Origin: Christensenella sp. UBA1252
GTDB lineage: Bacteria > Bacillota > Clostridia > Christensenellales > CAG-1252
Reading direction: 5' to 3'
DNA: 25,741 bases
Assembly: GCA_002308575.1 (NCBI GenBank)
Contig: DBVY01000001.1
Span: 7,836-33,576, forward strand
Under the pieces are notes generated by a model. The model searched no databases and had not been told where the DNA came from. It worked only from the letters and a program-made list of their open reading frames with translations. Both the position numbers and the translations under genes were made by a program. Positions 16,902 through 24,132 of this stretch are shown here, piece after piece (position 1 is the first letter of the stretch; each line of letters opens with the position of its first letter).

Positions 16902-18881
16902 TTACTCCGACAAAGTCGTGATCTCGCCGTTTATATCGTCGATATTGGCGATGCCTTTCAGATAAATGCCCGTTCCGCTTTGGATCGTTACCGAATCGTA
17001 GGCAATCGAGCCGTTGCGGATCGTAAACGAACCGCCCGCCGTAATAAGGAAGGAATGCGCCGAGAACGCAAATCCGTTCAGGTCGATCACGATATCGCCC
17101 GAGAAGAAAATCTCTACGTCCTGCCCCTCCGCGTTCACGTCCGCCGTCAAACGGACGACCTTATTCGCCGAGATCAGCGCGGCGATCTCTTCAACGGAAT
17201 CCGCGTCGAAGGTTTCGCCTTCATACGTTTGCGTCTGTGCCGCAAGCACACGTTCGCCGCCGACGAAGGAATCTTCCGCGGTCACGCCGCTCTTGATCAC
17301 GAACGCATAGCCCGTCGCGATCGCTTCGAGCGTGTAAACGACGTCGCGCGAATCAAAGCGCCCGTCCGCGTTTACGTCGCGCGCGGAAAGGAACAAAAGT
17401 CCCCCGCGGTTTTCGTCCCCGATATGCGCCCACGCTTCGGCGGGCGTCGCGATCGCGGTCGACGATTGCGGAGAAACGAATGCGCGCTTCATCACCAATA
17501 CGTCGTCGATATTTACGAGATCGTCGCCGTTTACGTCGCCCGCGCCGACGTCATACGCCATTTCCGCGAGATAATACGCGCCGTCGTCGATCTCGACGCT
17601 TTGCGCCTTTTCGAACAAAACGACTTCGACGTACTGCGTTTCGTTATTGACTTCGACCGCCTTGAACCATTTGACGATCCTGAACGAACAAACGCCGTCC
17701 TTTTTCGGAAGCGGAGAACCGACGCTGAACACGGACGTTTTGCTTTCATCGGACAAAACGAATTTCGCGCCGTTCCAATCGAGGAAGACCTCGGAATCGT
17801 GATCTTCGCCGAGGATCGCGCGGAACGAGAACGAATACGTTGCGCGCTCAACGAGCGTTATCCAAGCGGAAAGGACCAAGCCGTCAAAATGCTCCGTTTC
17901 GGAGAACGTCGCCGTTACGAAATAGACGCCCGCAACGCTCGGAAGAGCGGGATTGCCACCGTCAAGGATCGGCTCGCCGCCGAGCGCGGGATCCGCGGTA
18001 TAAAACAAGAAAGAAACCGCGCCGCCCTCCGCCACGTACGGATTTACGCTCGTTTGCGGATCGGCAACGGGAGAAAGCAAGTCGTAAACAATGCTTTCGA
18101 CGGCAAAAACGCCATCGTTGATCTCGATCTCCTGATCTTCGAACGTAGCGGTGATCGGCGCCAACACGCGCAAAGAAAGATCGCCGCCCGCGATGCCGGA
18201 AAGAACGGGCTCGCCTTGCTCTTCACCCGTTTTAAAGAAAATATCCATCAATTCGTCGCCGCTCGCGGCTGCTTGCGTGTACGGCGAAGCATAGGCGTTT
18301 ACGCCGGCGTTCAAACCGAACGTAAGGACGGGAGAACCGACGGTCGGCGCTTCGATATCCGAAAGCGCGGTGTACGTGATCGTAATGAAGGAAGCGGAAA
18401 GCGCCGTCGCCTCGTCGATCGAAGCGAAGACTTGGAAGGTCAATCTCTCGTACGAAAATTCGCCGCTCGAAGCGCGCGCCGCGTTGAATGCGGCGATCTG
18501 CTCCGCCGCCGTCCTGTACTCGATCACGCCGCCCTGCCCCTCGTAGGGATAGGAATTGAAAAGCGACCAGTTCTGCCCGACGGCAAAAGAAGTCAAAGCG
18601 AAACGGTCGTCATAGGTCGGCGTCCAGGTCGATTCGAGCAAGCCTTCGTTTACGATAAGCGCATAGGTTACGGTCACGGTGTCGCCCTGCGAAAAGCCCG
18701 CGTACACGCCTTCGCGCGCCGCAACCGCCGTCGTTACGTAAGAGCTCTCCAAAACGATTTTTTTATCATTTTGCGCATGCGCGTATGAAAAAGGCGCGCA
18801 AAAGAAGAGCCACACAAAGGCGAGGATCGCCGCAAGCGCGCCGATTCCCATTGATAATTTCTTTCTTTCGGACGTAACCAT
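16902..18881 (-). CDS. Secreted dockerin-containing protein with cohesin/Ig-like N-terminus and short beta-helix end
   Basis: This is a 659-residue exported protein with a signal peptide ending near AHAQ (about 36). Residues 40-175 form a cohesin- or Ig-like module. Residues 180-345 hold further Ig/MBG-type strands. A module at 348-445 precedes a dockerin at 446-522. The dockerin has two calcium-loop motifs with the expected 12-residue spacing: D449-N451-D453-D460 and D502-N504-D506-D513, each followed by an amphipathic helix. The spacer between them is longer than usual, with an AWAHIGDENRGG-type insert. The C-terminus (about 565-659) has LNGFAF and IRNGSI turns of a right-handed beta-helix, but stops after two or three turns. 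The module-dockerin-helix block is paralogous to that of the 1364-residue protein upstream. AGGAG stands five bases before the ATG. First gene of the long unit. Confidence 0.88.
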   Translation of the reverse strand: MVTSERKKLSMGIGALAAILAFVWLFFCAPFSYAHAQNDKKIVLESSYVTTAVAAREGVYAGFSQGDTVTVTYALIVNEGLLESTWTPTYDDRFALTSFAVGQNWSLFNSYPYEGQGGVIEYRTAAEQIAAFNAARASSGEFSYERLTFQVFASIDEATALSASFITITYTALSDIEAPTVGSPVLTFGLNAGVNAYASPYTQAAASGDELMDIFFKTGEEQGEPVLSGIAGGDLSLRVLAPITATFEDQEIEINDGVFAVESIVYDLLSPVADPQTSVNPYVAEGGAVSFLFYTADPALGGEPILDGGNPALPSVAGVYFVTATFSETEHFDGLVLSAWITLVERATYSFSFRAILGEDHDSEVFLDWNGAKFVLSDESKTSVFSVGSPLPKKDGVCSFRIVKWFKAVEVNNETQYVEVVLFEKAQSVEIDDGAYYLAEMAYDVGAGDVNGDDLVNIDDVLVMKRAFVSPQSSTAIATPAEAWAHIGDENRGGLLFLSARDVNADGRFDSRDVVYTLEAIATGYAFVIKSGVTAEDSFVGGERVLAAQTQTYEGETFDADSVEEIAALISANKVVRLTADVNAEGQDVEIFFSGDIVIDLNGFAFSAHSFLITAGGSFTIRNGSIAYDSVTIQSGTGIYLKGIANIDDINGEITTLSE

Positions 18882-19288
18882 TTTATCTCCTTTTCCGTTT
18901 CGAACGATCGAACAAGGTTGTTTTTATCGAATGTCTTTTGCGTTTCACAGCGGCGCGAAAGATAGTTTCTTCCTTCCTCGTATGTGCGCGCGGACGCAAA
19001 AAAACATATAGACGTAGCTACATATGCTATTGTATCATATCGTGTTACAAAAAGAACAGCCTTTTGCGAAAATATTTTCGGGAAATCTTGGGAATTTTTC
19101 CTCTTTTTGCGCCCCTTCCGCCGCATTTATTCGAAGAATGCGGTTTATAGGTGCGGACACGCCGAAAAAACTCCCTTGTTCTCCCTTAAAATTCGGCAAC
19201 GTTTTTCGCCGCTTTTCCACTCTTTTTTCGAGCCTGAAAACGGGATCGAACGCCGCCTTTCCACGCGAAACGGAACAGGCAAAGACAT
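18882..19288 (-). other. Non-coding leader and spacer upstream of the dockerin/cohesin operon
   Basis: No gene is supported in this stretch. The part from 18882 to about 19022 would be a 5' leader of about 140 bases. The part beyond holds the promoter at 19029-19037 and then AT-rich sequence up to the terminator of the upstream gene. Short open frames exist on both strands but lack ribosome binding sites and recognisable proteins. Confidence 0.6.
19029..19037 (-). promoter_or_regulatory. Extended -10 promoter for the long operon
   Basis: On the minus strand TGATACAAT reads as an extended -10 (TG-n-TACAAT). The -35 region is poor (TTCTTT at 16 bases), which suits an extended -10 promoter. Just downstream, around the likely start site, is GTAGCTAC inside a broader CATAT...ATATG near-palindrome (19004-19025), a possible operator. 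This is the only credible promoter between the 19340 gene terminator and the first operon gene. Confidence 0.5.
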
Positions 19289-19320
19289 AAAAAAAGCGGA
19301 AGCAATTTTTTGCTTCCGCT
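19289..19320 (-). terminator. Rho-independent terminator after the 1364-residue dockerin gene
   Basis: On the minus strand AGCGGAAGCAA and TTGCTTCCGCT form a perfect 11-bp stem around a 4-base loop, followed by at least six T. It begins about 20 bases after the stop codon of the gene at 19340-23434. Confidence 0.95.
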
Positions 19321-19339
19321 CATTTTCTCGTCTTCGAAA

Positions 19340-22300
19340 TTATTCGAGAACGGTGACCGTGTAGTTGCTGTTGTTCGTGATCGTCGGTTCGCCGCCCGGA
19401 TACGCCGCGAGGAAGTCTTGCACCAACGCTTCGCCGGTCGGGACCTGAACCGCGCTGTCGCCTACCTTACCTGCGGTAAGAGTGTCGTCATCGGTCAGGA
19501 TGTTGAAGACGACTGCGTCGCTGACGACGGTGTTACCGCTACGCGCCAAGATGCCGCAACCGTCCGTGATATTGAAAGTTCCGCCGTTCACGTAAACGTT
19601 GTAGGTGTTGGAAACGTAAATACCGCAAGCGATGTAACCCGCGGACATGATCGATCCGTTGAACGTACCGCCGTTGATCGTGATCGTGTTGCCGCCTTGG
19701 TTCGAGGAGCCGTTCATGCCGATCACGAAGTTATCGGTGCAGGTGTACGTACCGCCGTTGATCACGAGGTTGGAACCGGAGAAGGTCATGACACAGCCTT
19801 CCTTCGCGATCACGTTACCTTCGCCGTTGATCGTCAGGGTCGCGCCTTCGACAACGTAGATCGCAACGTATTTCGTTCCGCTCGCGTCAACGGTGTGTCC
19901 GTTCAAATACACGTTCATATCTTTCGTAACGTACAGATAATCGTCGAAATCACCGGTCAGGATCACGTTGTCGTAAACGCCGCGCGCCGCATGGAAGGAC
20001 GCGTCGTCGTTCGCGAACGTGTAGGTGCCGTCAACGACGACGTACACCGTTTCCGCGTTGTTGTTATTGATCGTCGGTACGCCGCCCGGATACGCCGCTT
20101 TGAGATCCAAAACGATCGCTTCGCCCGCGGGGATAACGACGCGGCTATCGCCGACTTTACCGAGGTTCTGGTTGTCGCCCGTCACGTTAAAGACGACGTT
20201 CTCGCCGACCGTCGTGTTACCGCTACGCGCCAAAACGCCGCAACCGTCCGTAACGTTGAACGTACCGCCATTGATCGTAACGAGGTCGCTGTTCGCAACG
20301 TAAACGCCGCAAGCGACGTAGCCCGCGGATTCGATCTCACCGTTAAAGACGCCGGCGTTGATCGTGATCGTGTTGTTTCCTCTGCCTTCGGTGCCGTTCG
20401 TTCCGAAGACGAAGTTATCGGTGCAGGTGTATTCGCCGCCGTTGATCGTAAAGGAAGATCCGTCGAACGCCATCACGCAACCTTCGCGCGCAACGACATC
20501 TCCGTTTCCTTCGATCGTAAGGCTCGCGCCTCCGATCACGCGGATCGCAACGTCGTTCGTGGACTCAAAGGTTTTGCCGTTCAGATACAAGGTCGCGTCG
20601 TAATCGAAGCGAACCGGTTTATTGCTGTTCGTCGTAATATCGTCGATCAAAACGACGCTCGGAACTTTATTTTGGATCGCCGCCAAAAACTCGTCGATCG
20701 TTGCGACGTTCGCGTTCTTGGTGTTGTCGAGGATCAAAGCGTCGCCGGCAACTTCGACCTTGCTGTCTTCGCCCGCGATGTTGACGACCGCGATATCCGC
20801 ATTCGTCGCGTCGACGTTGACGAGGATCGCGTTTTCATTCTTAACGTCGATCGTAAAGGTCGTTACGCCTGCGGTGGCTTGCACGTCGATCTTCTCGACG
20901 ACGAGGTTCGCCCCGCTCTCAACGACGACGTGCGTATCCGCCGGGATCACGACGGGCGCGGCAAGCGCTTTGAGTTCGGCAACCTTCGTTTCTTTCTCTT
21001 GCTCGGTCGCGTCTTCTACCGCTTGCTTCGCTTCTGCAACGGCTTGCGCCGCGCTTTCTTGCGCCGCGGTTACTTGCGCAACTTCAAGAGAGGTATCTTC
21101 GATCGCGTCTTTTACGTCCTGCGCGGTGTCGTAACCGTTGATTTTATAGGTATAGAACGCAACGTTGCCCTCGATGTGCAAGCTGCTCGAATAAGCGGCG
21201 AGGTTAACCGCCTGTCCTTCGTAATGATAGCCTTCGACCGCGGAGATCCTGACGTTGCCGTTCGGGGCGCTGATCGTGATGTCTTCGATCGTGTAGATCG
21301 TTCCGTTCTCGATCCTAAGCGTCGCGCCGGTGTCGGGCGTCGCAAGGGAGAACTCGTTCACCGTCAAGGTGTGTCCGTTCAAATCGATATAAGCGGAGCT
21401 GTGGATCGTCAGATCAAAGTCCGCAGCCTCTTCGGTGATGTTTTGCGTAAGTTTCGCAGGCTTGCCCGCGTTGACCGCGTTGATAAGTTTTTGGAGGGTG
21501 TCGACTTCGACGAATTCAAGGCCGAGGACTTCCTGACCCGTAACGTTCTCACCGGTCACGATGTAGTAGCCGTAGCCCGTCGCAAGCGCTTCACGAACGC
21601 GAACGATATCCGCGGAATTGAAGGAACCGGAACCGTTTACGTCCGCCGCGGCAACGTGGAAGAAGGTGCCGTTCGCCGTCCTGTTTTCCCAAGCGACAGC
21701 CGCGGAAGCAAGAAGAGTTCCGTAATTCATATTGGTGACGTTTTCAAGCCTCATCGCGCGAATGTCGTCCACGTTGACCGATCCGTCGCCGGTCACGTCG
21801 CCGGTACCGACGTTATAGGTGTATTCCGCGACCAAGACGGGATCTTGCGAGGTGGACATCGCAACGGTATAAGTCGTTGCCGCGTCGCCGCCGAACGTAA
21901 AGCCCGCCGTCTTAAACCAACGGATCGCGGGAGCCGCGGGGATCGCGTCGCCGATGCCGACGGTCGTCGCTTCGGGTTCTTGCGCGACGGGAACGAGGAC
22001 GCCGTTATCCAAATCGAGCCAGCTCACACTGTCCCCGAACTTGTATTGGAATTTGATATCGAACACTTTCGCCTCGATCGTGTAAGTCGCCGTGCCGAAC
22101 GTAACGTTATAGTTCGCGTTCGCTTGCGAAGCGGTCGCCGTCAAGGTGTAGGTTCCGACCGGAGAGAGGTTGGACAACGTAACGGGCTCGGAATTGGAAT
22201 TGACCGCGGTGTAAGAAAGAACGCCGAGGTCGCCTTGCGCGCAAAGACCGCTGTCGTCAAACGTGATCGAAGCGAGGGGATCGCCGTAATCGGAAGTGTA

Positions 22301-23434
22301 GCTCGCCGAACCGAAGGAGATCGTTACGTCCTTCGTCGCGATCGACCAATTGATCGTCTTATCGGCAAACGTGCCGTCCGACCAAACGTAAAGATCGGTA
22401 TCCGTCAAAGACGCGGTCGCTTGATAGCTGTCCGCATCGGTCTTTTCGCCGTTCGTTACGGTCACTTTGTTTTGCACGCCCGCAACGCCCGTTTGCGCCG
22501 AACCGTTATATTCGAGATTCGCCGCCGCAGTCGGAACCTGAACGGCTTCGCGAACGTAGAACGGCGACGCCGTAAGAACGGGAGAAACGACAGCCAAGCC
22601 GCTCGCCGCGAAATCACCGGTCAATTCGAAGGTGTATTCGCCGAGATCCGCATTCGCCGCAAGGGGGAACGTGGCTTGGAACAGATAGTAGCCCGAGATC
22701 GCGCCGGCGGAAACACCGAACATCGAATCGCTGACCGCACCCGTGGAATTGAGCGAGAAATACACGACGTTGTTCGTGCCCGCAAGATAATCGGAAACGG
22801 AGTCAAGCGCCAAAGCCGTATCCAAATTGCCGTCGAGCGCAATCGCGGTCGGTTTGACCGAAGTGCCGTCGGGCAACTTCATCGTCGGATTGAATCTGCC
22901 TTCGATCGCCGATACGGAAAACTGCGGTTTGGTGAAATAATAATTCACCGTGACCGTCCTCGCGGATGCCGAAGCGAGAAGGTTCGGGAACGCCACGTCG
23001 GACGAGGTCGCACTCATCAAAACGGGAAGCGCTTCCGCATCGGGGAAGGTTGCCGACCAACTGCCCATATAGAAAGGCGTTGCCGCGTCCAAATCGAGAT
23101 CGGACGTTTGGTTGCTTCCGCCGTCGTTGAAAATGATCTTCTCAACGCCGTTATGCACGTCGATCTTATACCAACCGGGAAGCGTGTCCGCATCCACGAC
23201 GGTCATCGCCGCGCCGGGCCAATCGCCGAATTCTTTTTCGGCGCCTCCGCCCTCACCGGTCCAAGCGTAAGCGTTTACCGCGCCCCACGAACCGGTGTTT
23301 TTAAAATAGACCGTAAACGTTCCGTCCGCCTTCGCCGACGCGATCGTACCGAGCGCAAACACTGCGGTCAACGCGAGCGCGAGGACGAGAACAGCCGTTA
23401 CGAGCCATCTTGCCGTCTTCTTTGCCAAAGTCAT
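19340..23434 (-). CDS. Large secreted CBM26-like, dockerin and beta-helix protein
   Basis: This is a 1364-residue exported protein with a signal peptide ending near ASAKA (about 35). Residues 39-126 resemble starch-binding module 26: VYFKNTGSW, NAYAWTG, DWPGAAM, GWYKIDV and IFNDGGSNQT are its family landmarks. Then come a cohesin/Ig-like region (about 157-295), a YNG module (300-368), an MBG module (369-455) and a pre-dockerin module (456-540). The dockerin (544-622) has calcium loops D546-T548-D550-D557 and D598-N600-S602-D609; serine replaces the usual acid in loop 2. A right-handed beta-helix follows (640-760 and 835-1364), interrupted by an Ala/Glu-rich helical stretch (768-827). The last part is an internal duplication. 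No catalytic domain is recognised. GGAGGT seven bases upstream fixes the ATG at 23434; the longer frame to 23554 would start beside the promoter. Monocistronic. Confidence 0.9.
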   Translation of the reverse strand: MTLAKKTARWLVTAVLVLALALTAVFALGTIASAKADGTFTVYFKNTGSWGAVNAYAWTGEGGGAEKEFGDWPGAAMTVVDADTLPGWYKIDVHNGVEKIIFNDGGSNQTSDLDLDAATPFYMGSWSATFPDAEALPVLMSATSSDVAFPNLLASASARTVTVNYYFTKPQFSVSAIEGRFNPTMKLPDGTSVKPTAIALDGNLDTALALDSVSDYLAGTNNVVYFSLNSTGAVSDSMFGVSAGAISGYYLFQATFPLAANADLGEYTFELTGDFAASGLAVVSPVLTASPFYVREAVQVPTAAANLEYNGSAQTGVAGVQNKVTVTNGEKTDADSYQATASLTDTDLYVWSDGTFADKTINWSIATKDVTISFGSASYTSDYGDPLASITFDDSGLCAQGDLGVLSYTAVNSNSEPVTLSNLSPVGTYTLTATASQANANYNVTFGTATYTIEAKVFDIKFQYKFGDSVSWLDLDNGVLVPVAQEPEATTVGIGDAIPAAPAIRWFKTAGFTFGGDAATTYTVAMSTSQDPVLVAEYTYNVGTGDVTGDGSVNVDDIRAMRLENVTNMNYGTLLASAAVAWENRTANGTFFHVAAADVNGSGSFNSADIVRVREALATGYGYYIVTGENVTGQEVLGLEFVEVDTLQKLINAVNAGKPAKLTQNITEEAADFDLTIHSSAYIDLNGHTLTVNEFSLATPDTGATLRIENGTIYTIEDITISAPNGNVRISAVEGYHYEGQAVNLAAYSSSLHIEGNVAFYTYKINGYDTAQDVKDAIEDTSLEVAQVTAAQESAAQAVAEAKQAVEDATEQEKETKVAELKALAAPVVIPADTHVVVESGANLVVEKIDVQATAGVTTFTIDVKNENAILVNVDATNADIAVVNIAGEDSKVEVAGDALILDNTKNANVATIDEFLAAIQNKVPSVVLIDDITTNSNKPVRFDYDATLYLNGKTFESTNDVAIRVIGGASLTIEGNGDVVAREGCVMAFDGSSFTINGGEYTCTDNFVFGTNGTEGRGNNTITINAGVFNGEIESAGYVACGVYVANSDLVTINGGTFNVTDGCGVLARSGNTTVGENVVFNVTGDNQNLGKVGDSRVVIPAGEAIVLDLKAAYPGGVPTINNNNAETVYVVVDGTYTFANDDASFHAARGVYDNVILTGDFDDYLYVTKDMNVYLNGHTVDASGTKYVAIYVVEGATLTINGEGNVIAKEGCVMTFSGSNLVINGGTYTCTDNFVIGMNGSSNQGGNTITINGGTFNGSIMSAGYIACGIYVSNTYNVYVNGGTFNITDGCGILARSGNTVVSDAVVFNILTDDDTLTAGKVGDSAVQVPTGEALVQDFLAAYPGGEPTITNNSNYTVTVLE
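19343..19978 (-). repeat. Beta-helix duplication, copy B
   Basis: This encodes residues about 1153-1364 and runs to the C-terminus. The pattern NGGTFNxxxxxAG recurs within each copy as single helix turns. The Cys residues (GCVM, YTCTD, ACG, DGCG) are kept in both copies, which is unusual for a secreted protein and suggests internal stacking or disulfides. Confidence 0.92.
20039..20662 (-). repeat. Beta-helix duplication, copy A
   Basis: This encodes residues about 925-1132. It shares with copy B, in the same order, the turns LNGKTF/LNGHTV, AREGCVM/AKEGCVM, TCTDNFV, TITIN, SAGYxACGxYV, GCGxLARSGNT, GKVGDS and AAYPGG, at an offset of about 229 residues. Confidence 0.92.
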
Positions 23435-23447
23435 ATTTTTTACCTCC

Positions 23448-23470
23448 GAAAGCACCGTTCGGGCGCTTTC
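23448..23470 (-). promoter_or_regulatory. Leader hairpin touching the ribosome binding site
   Basis: In the minus-strand leader GAAAGC pairs with GCTTTC around a GC-rich loop. The last base of the stem abuts the GGAGGT ribosome binding site (23447-23442). The full leader is about 115 bases and also has a 5'-terminal stem (TGCGTG with CGCGCA) and an AT palindrome. A translational or stability control element is possible; no known riboswitch class is recognised. Confidence 0.4.
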
Positions 23471-23556
23471 CTTTCTACATTTTCTATGCGACGTTTCCGC
23501 GTTTTGCTCTTTTTTTATAAATAAAAAAACAATTGCGCGTATTATCGCACGCATAT

Positions 23557-23585
23557 ACTATATCAAAGAAACGCCTCGATTTCAA
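23557..23585 (-). promoter_or_regulatory. Sigma-A-type promoter of the 1364-residue dockerin gene
   Basis: TTGAAA (23585-23580) and TATAGT (23562-23557) are separated by 17 bases on the minus strand. The start site would be near 23550. Four TTGTAAA boxes lie just upstream. Confidence 0.8.
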
Positions 23586-23610
23586 TACTTTTTTTTATCG
23601 AATTTTAATT

Positions 23611-23692
23611 TTGTAAATCGTTTTTACAATTTTTTCGCTCCAAATCCACGCAAAAATCGCGGTTTTTACAATTTTTTCTCTCATTTTGTAAA
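23611..23692. promoter_or_regulatory. Cluster of four TTGTAAA/TTTACAA boxes
   Basis: TTGTAAA occurs at 23611-23617 and 23686-23692, and its complement TTTACAA at 23623-23629 and 23665-23671. The first two form an inverted repeat with a five-base spacer, the last two an inverted repeat in the opposite sense. Box centres are about 12, 42 and 21 bases apart. They lie about 60-140 bases upstream of the likely start site, as for an activator or an array operator. The factor is unknown. Confidence 0.5.
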
Positions 23693-24008
23693 TCTTACGA
23701 AACAACAAAAAATCAAGCGCTTTTTACCGATTTCCCGCTCCGCTTCGTTGATTTTTGACCGTGTCAAACGTTACGAATGATCGGCAATTTCTCGACAGGT
23801 TCGCTATAAGGCAGAGCCTCTGCGGTCCTTTTGCTCGAAATGACGTTTTCATGATTTATCATCTCGACCGAAGCGGAAAGTTCGCCTATTCACTTACTCG
23901 TATAAAAATATCTTCGCAATGCGATATATTCTTCGGCGGCGAACGCACCGGTTCTTCGGCGACGGAAAAGCGTGCAAATGGAGGTAACGCCCCCTATCCT
24001 CTTCCCAT
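23693..24008. other. Non-coding spacer, possibly remnant dispersed repeats
   Basis: No gene is supported. The stretch contains TCTCGACAGGTTCGCT, GCTCGAAATGACG and ATCTCGACCGAAGCGG, which look like the degenerate intergenic repeats found in many copies in some bacterial genomes. Only a search of the host genome could confirm that. A small hairpin, GCAGAG with CTCTGC, lies at about 23812-23825. Confidence 0.4.
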
Positions 24009-24132
24009 GCGAGCGCGGAGAAGGGTTGCAGATACGAGGCGCAACGAAAAAATGCCGCAGGCACGTACTTTTTGTACGTAACTGCGACATTTTGAGCTGG
24101 AACAAAGCAGATGCGCCCTTATCCGCGCTCGC
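24009..24132. repeat. Palindromic element with ~22-bp imperfect inverted ends
   Basis: The left end (24009-24033) reads GCGAGCGCGGA-G-AAGGG and on to GCA. The right end (24111-24132), read on the other strand, gives GCGAGCGCGGA-T-AAGGG and GCAT. Between them is a second hairpin (24049-24093). The right end touches the stop codon of the phosphodiesterase gene. It could be a REP- or MITE-like element, or a large structured 3' region of the mRNA. Confidence 0.6.
24047..24093 (-). terminator. Rho-independent terminator after the phosphodiesterase gene
   Basis: The stem AAAATG-CGCAG-ACGTAC pairs with GTACGT-CTGCG-CATTTT, with small internal mismatches and a five-base loop, and runs on the minus strand into six T. 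It lies about 40 bases after the stop. The AT-rich stem base also has some T on the other side, so weak activity on the plus strand is possible. Confidence 0.8.

Noticed and set aside
14679..18788. Plus-strand open frame of 1369 codons across three surface genes
   Set aside because: It is a shadow of three minus-strand genes with ribosome binding sites and recognisable domains. It has no plausible start signal or protein family.
19343..20662. Spaced repeats as a possible CRISPR array
   Set aside because: The repeats are in frame, about 690 bases apart and encode beta-helix turns. There are no short direct repeats with regular spacers anywhere in the window.
19310..23524. Plus-strand open frame of 1404 codons opposite the dockerin gene
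   Set aside because: The minus strand carries the signal peptide, CBM26-like module and dockerin. The plus-strand product is low-complexity Arg/Val/Asp sequence.
23435..23554. N-terminal extension of the 1364-residue protein
   Set aside because: The promoter -10 ends at 23557, so an ATG at 23554 would lie at or before the transcript start. The ATG at 23434 has GGAGGT and a signal peptide.
23693..24008. Possible tRNA or small RNA gene in the spacer
   Set aside because: I could not find a cloverleaf, T-loop motif or CCA-end pattern, nor a promoter and terminator pair framing a transcript.
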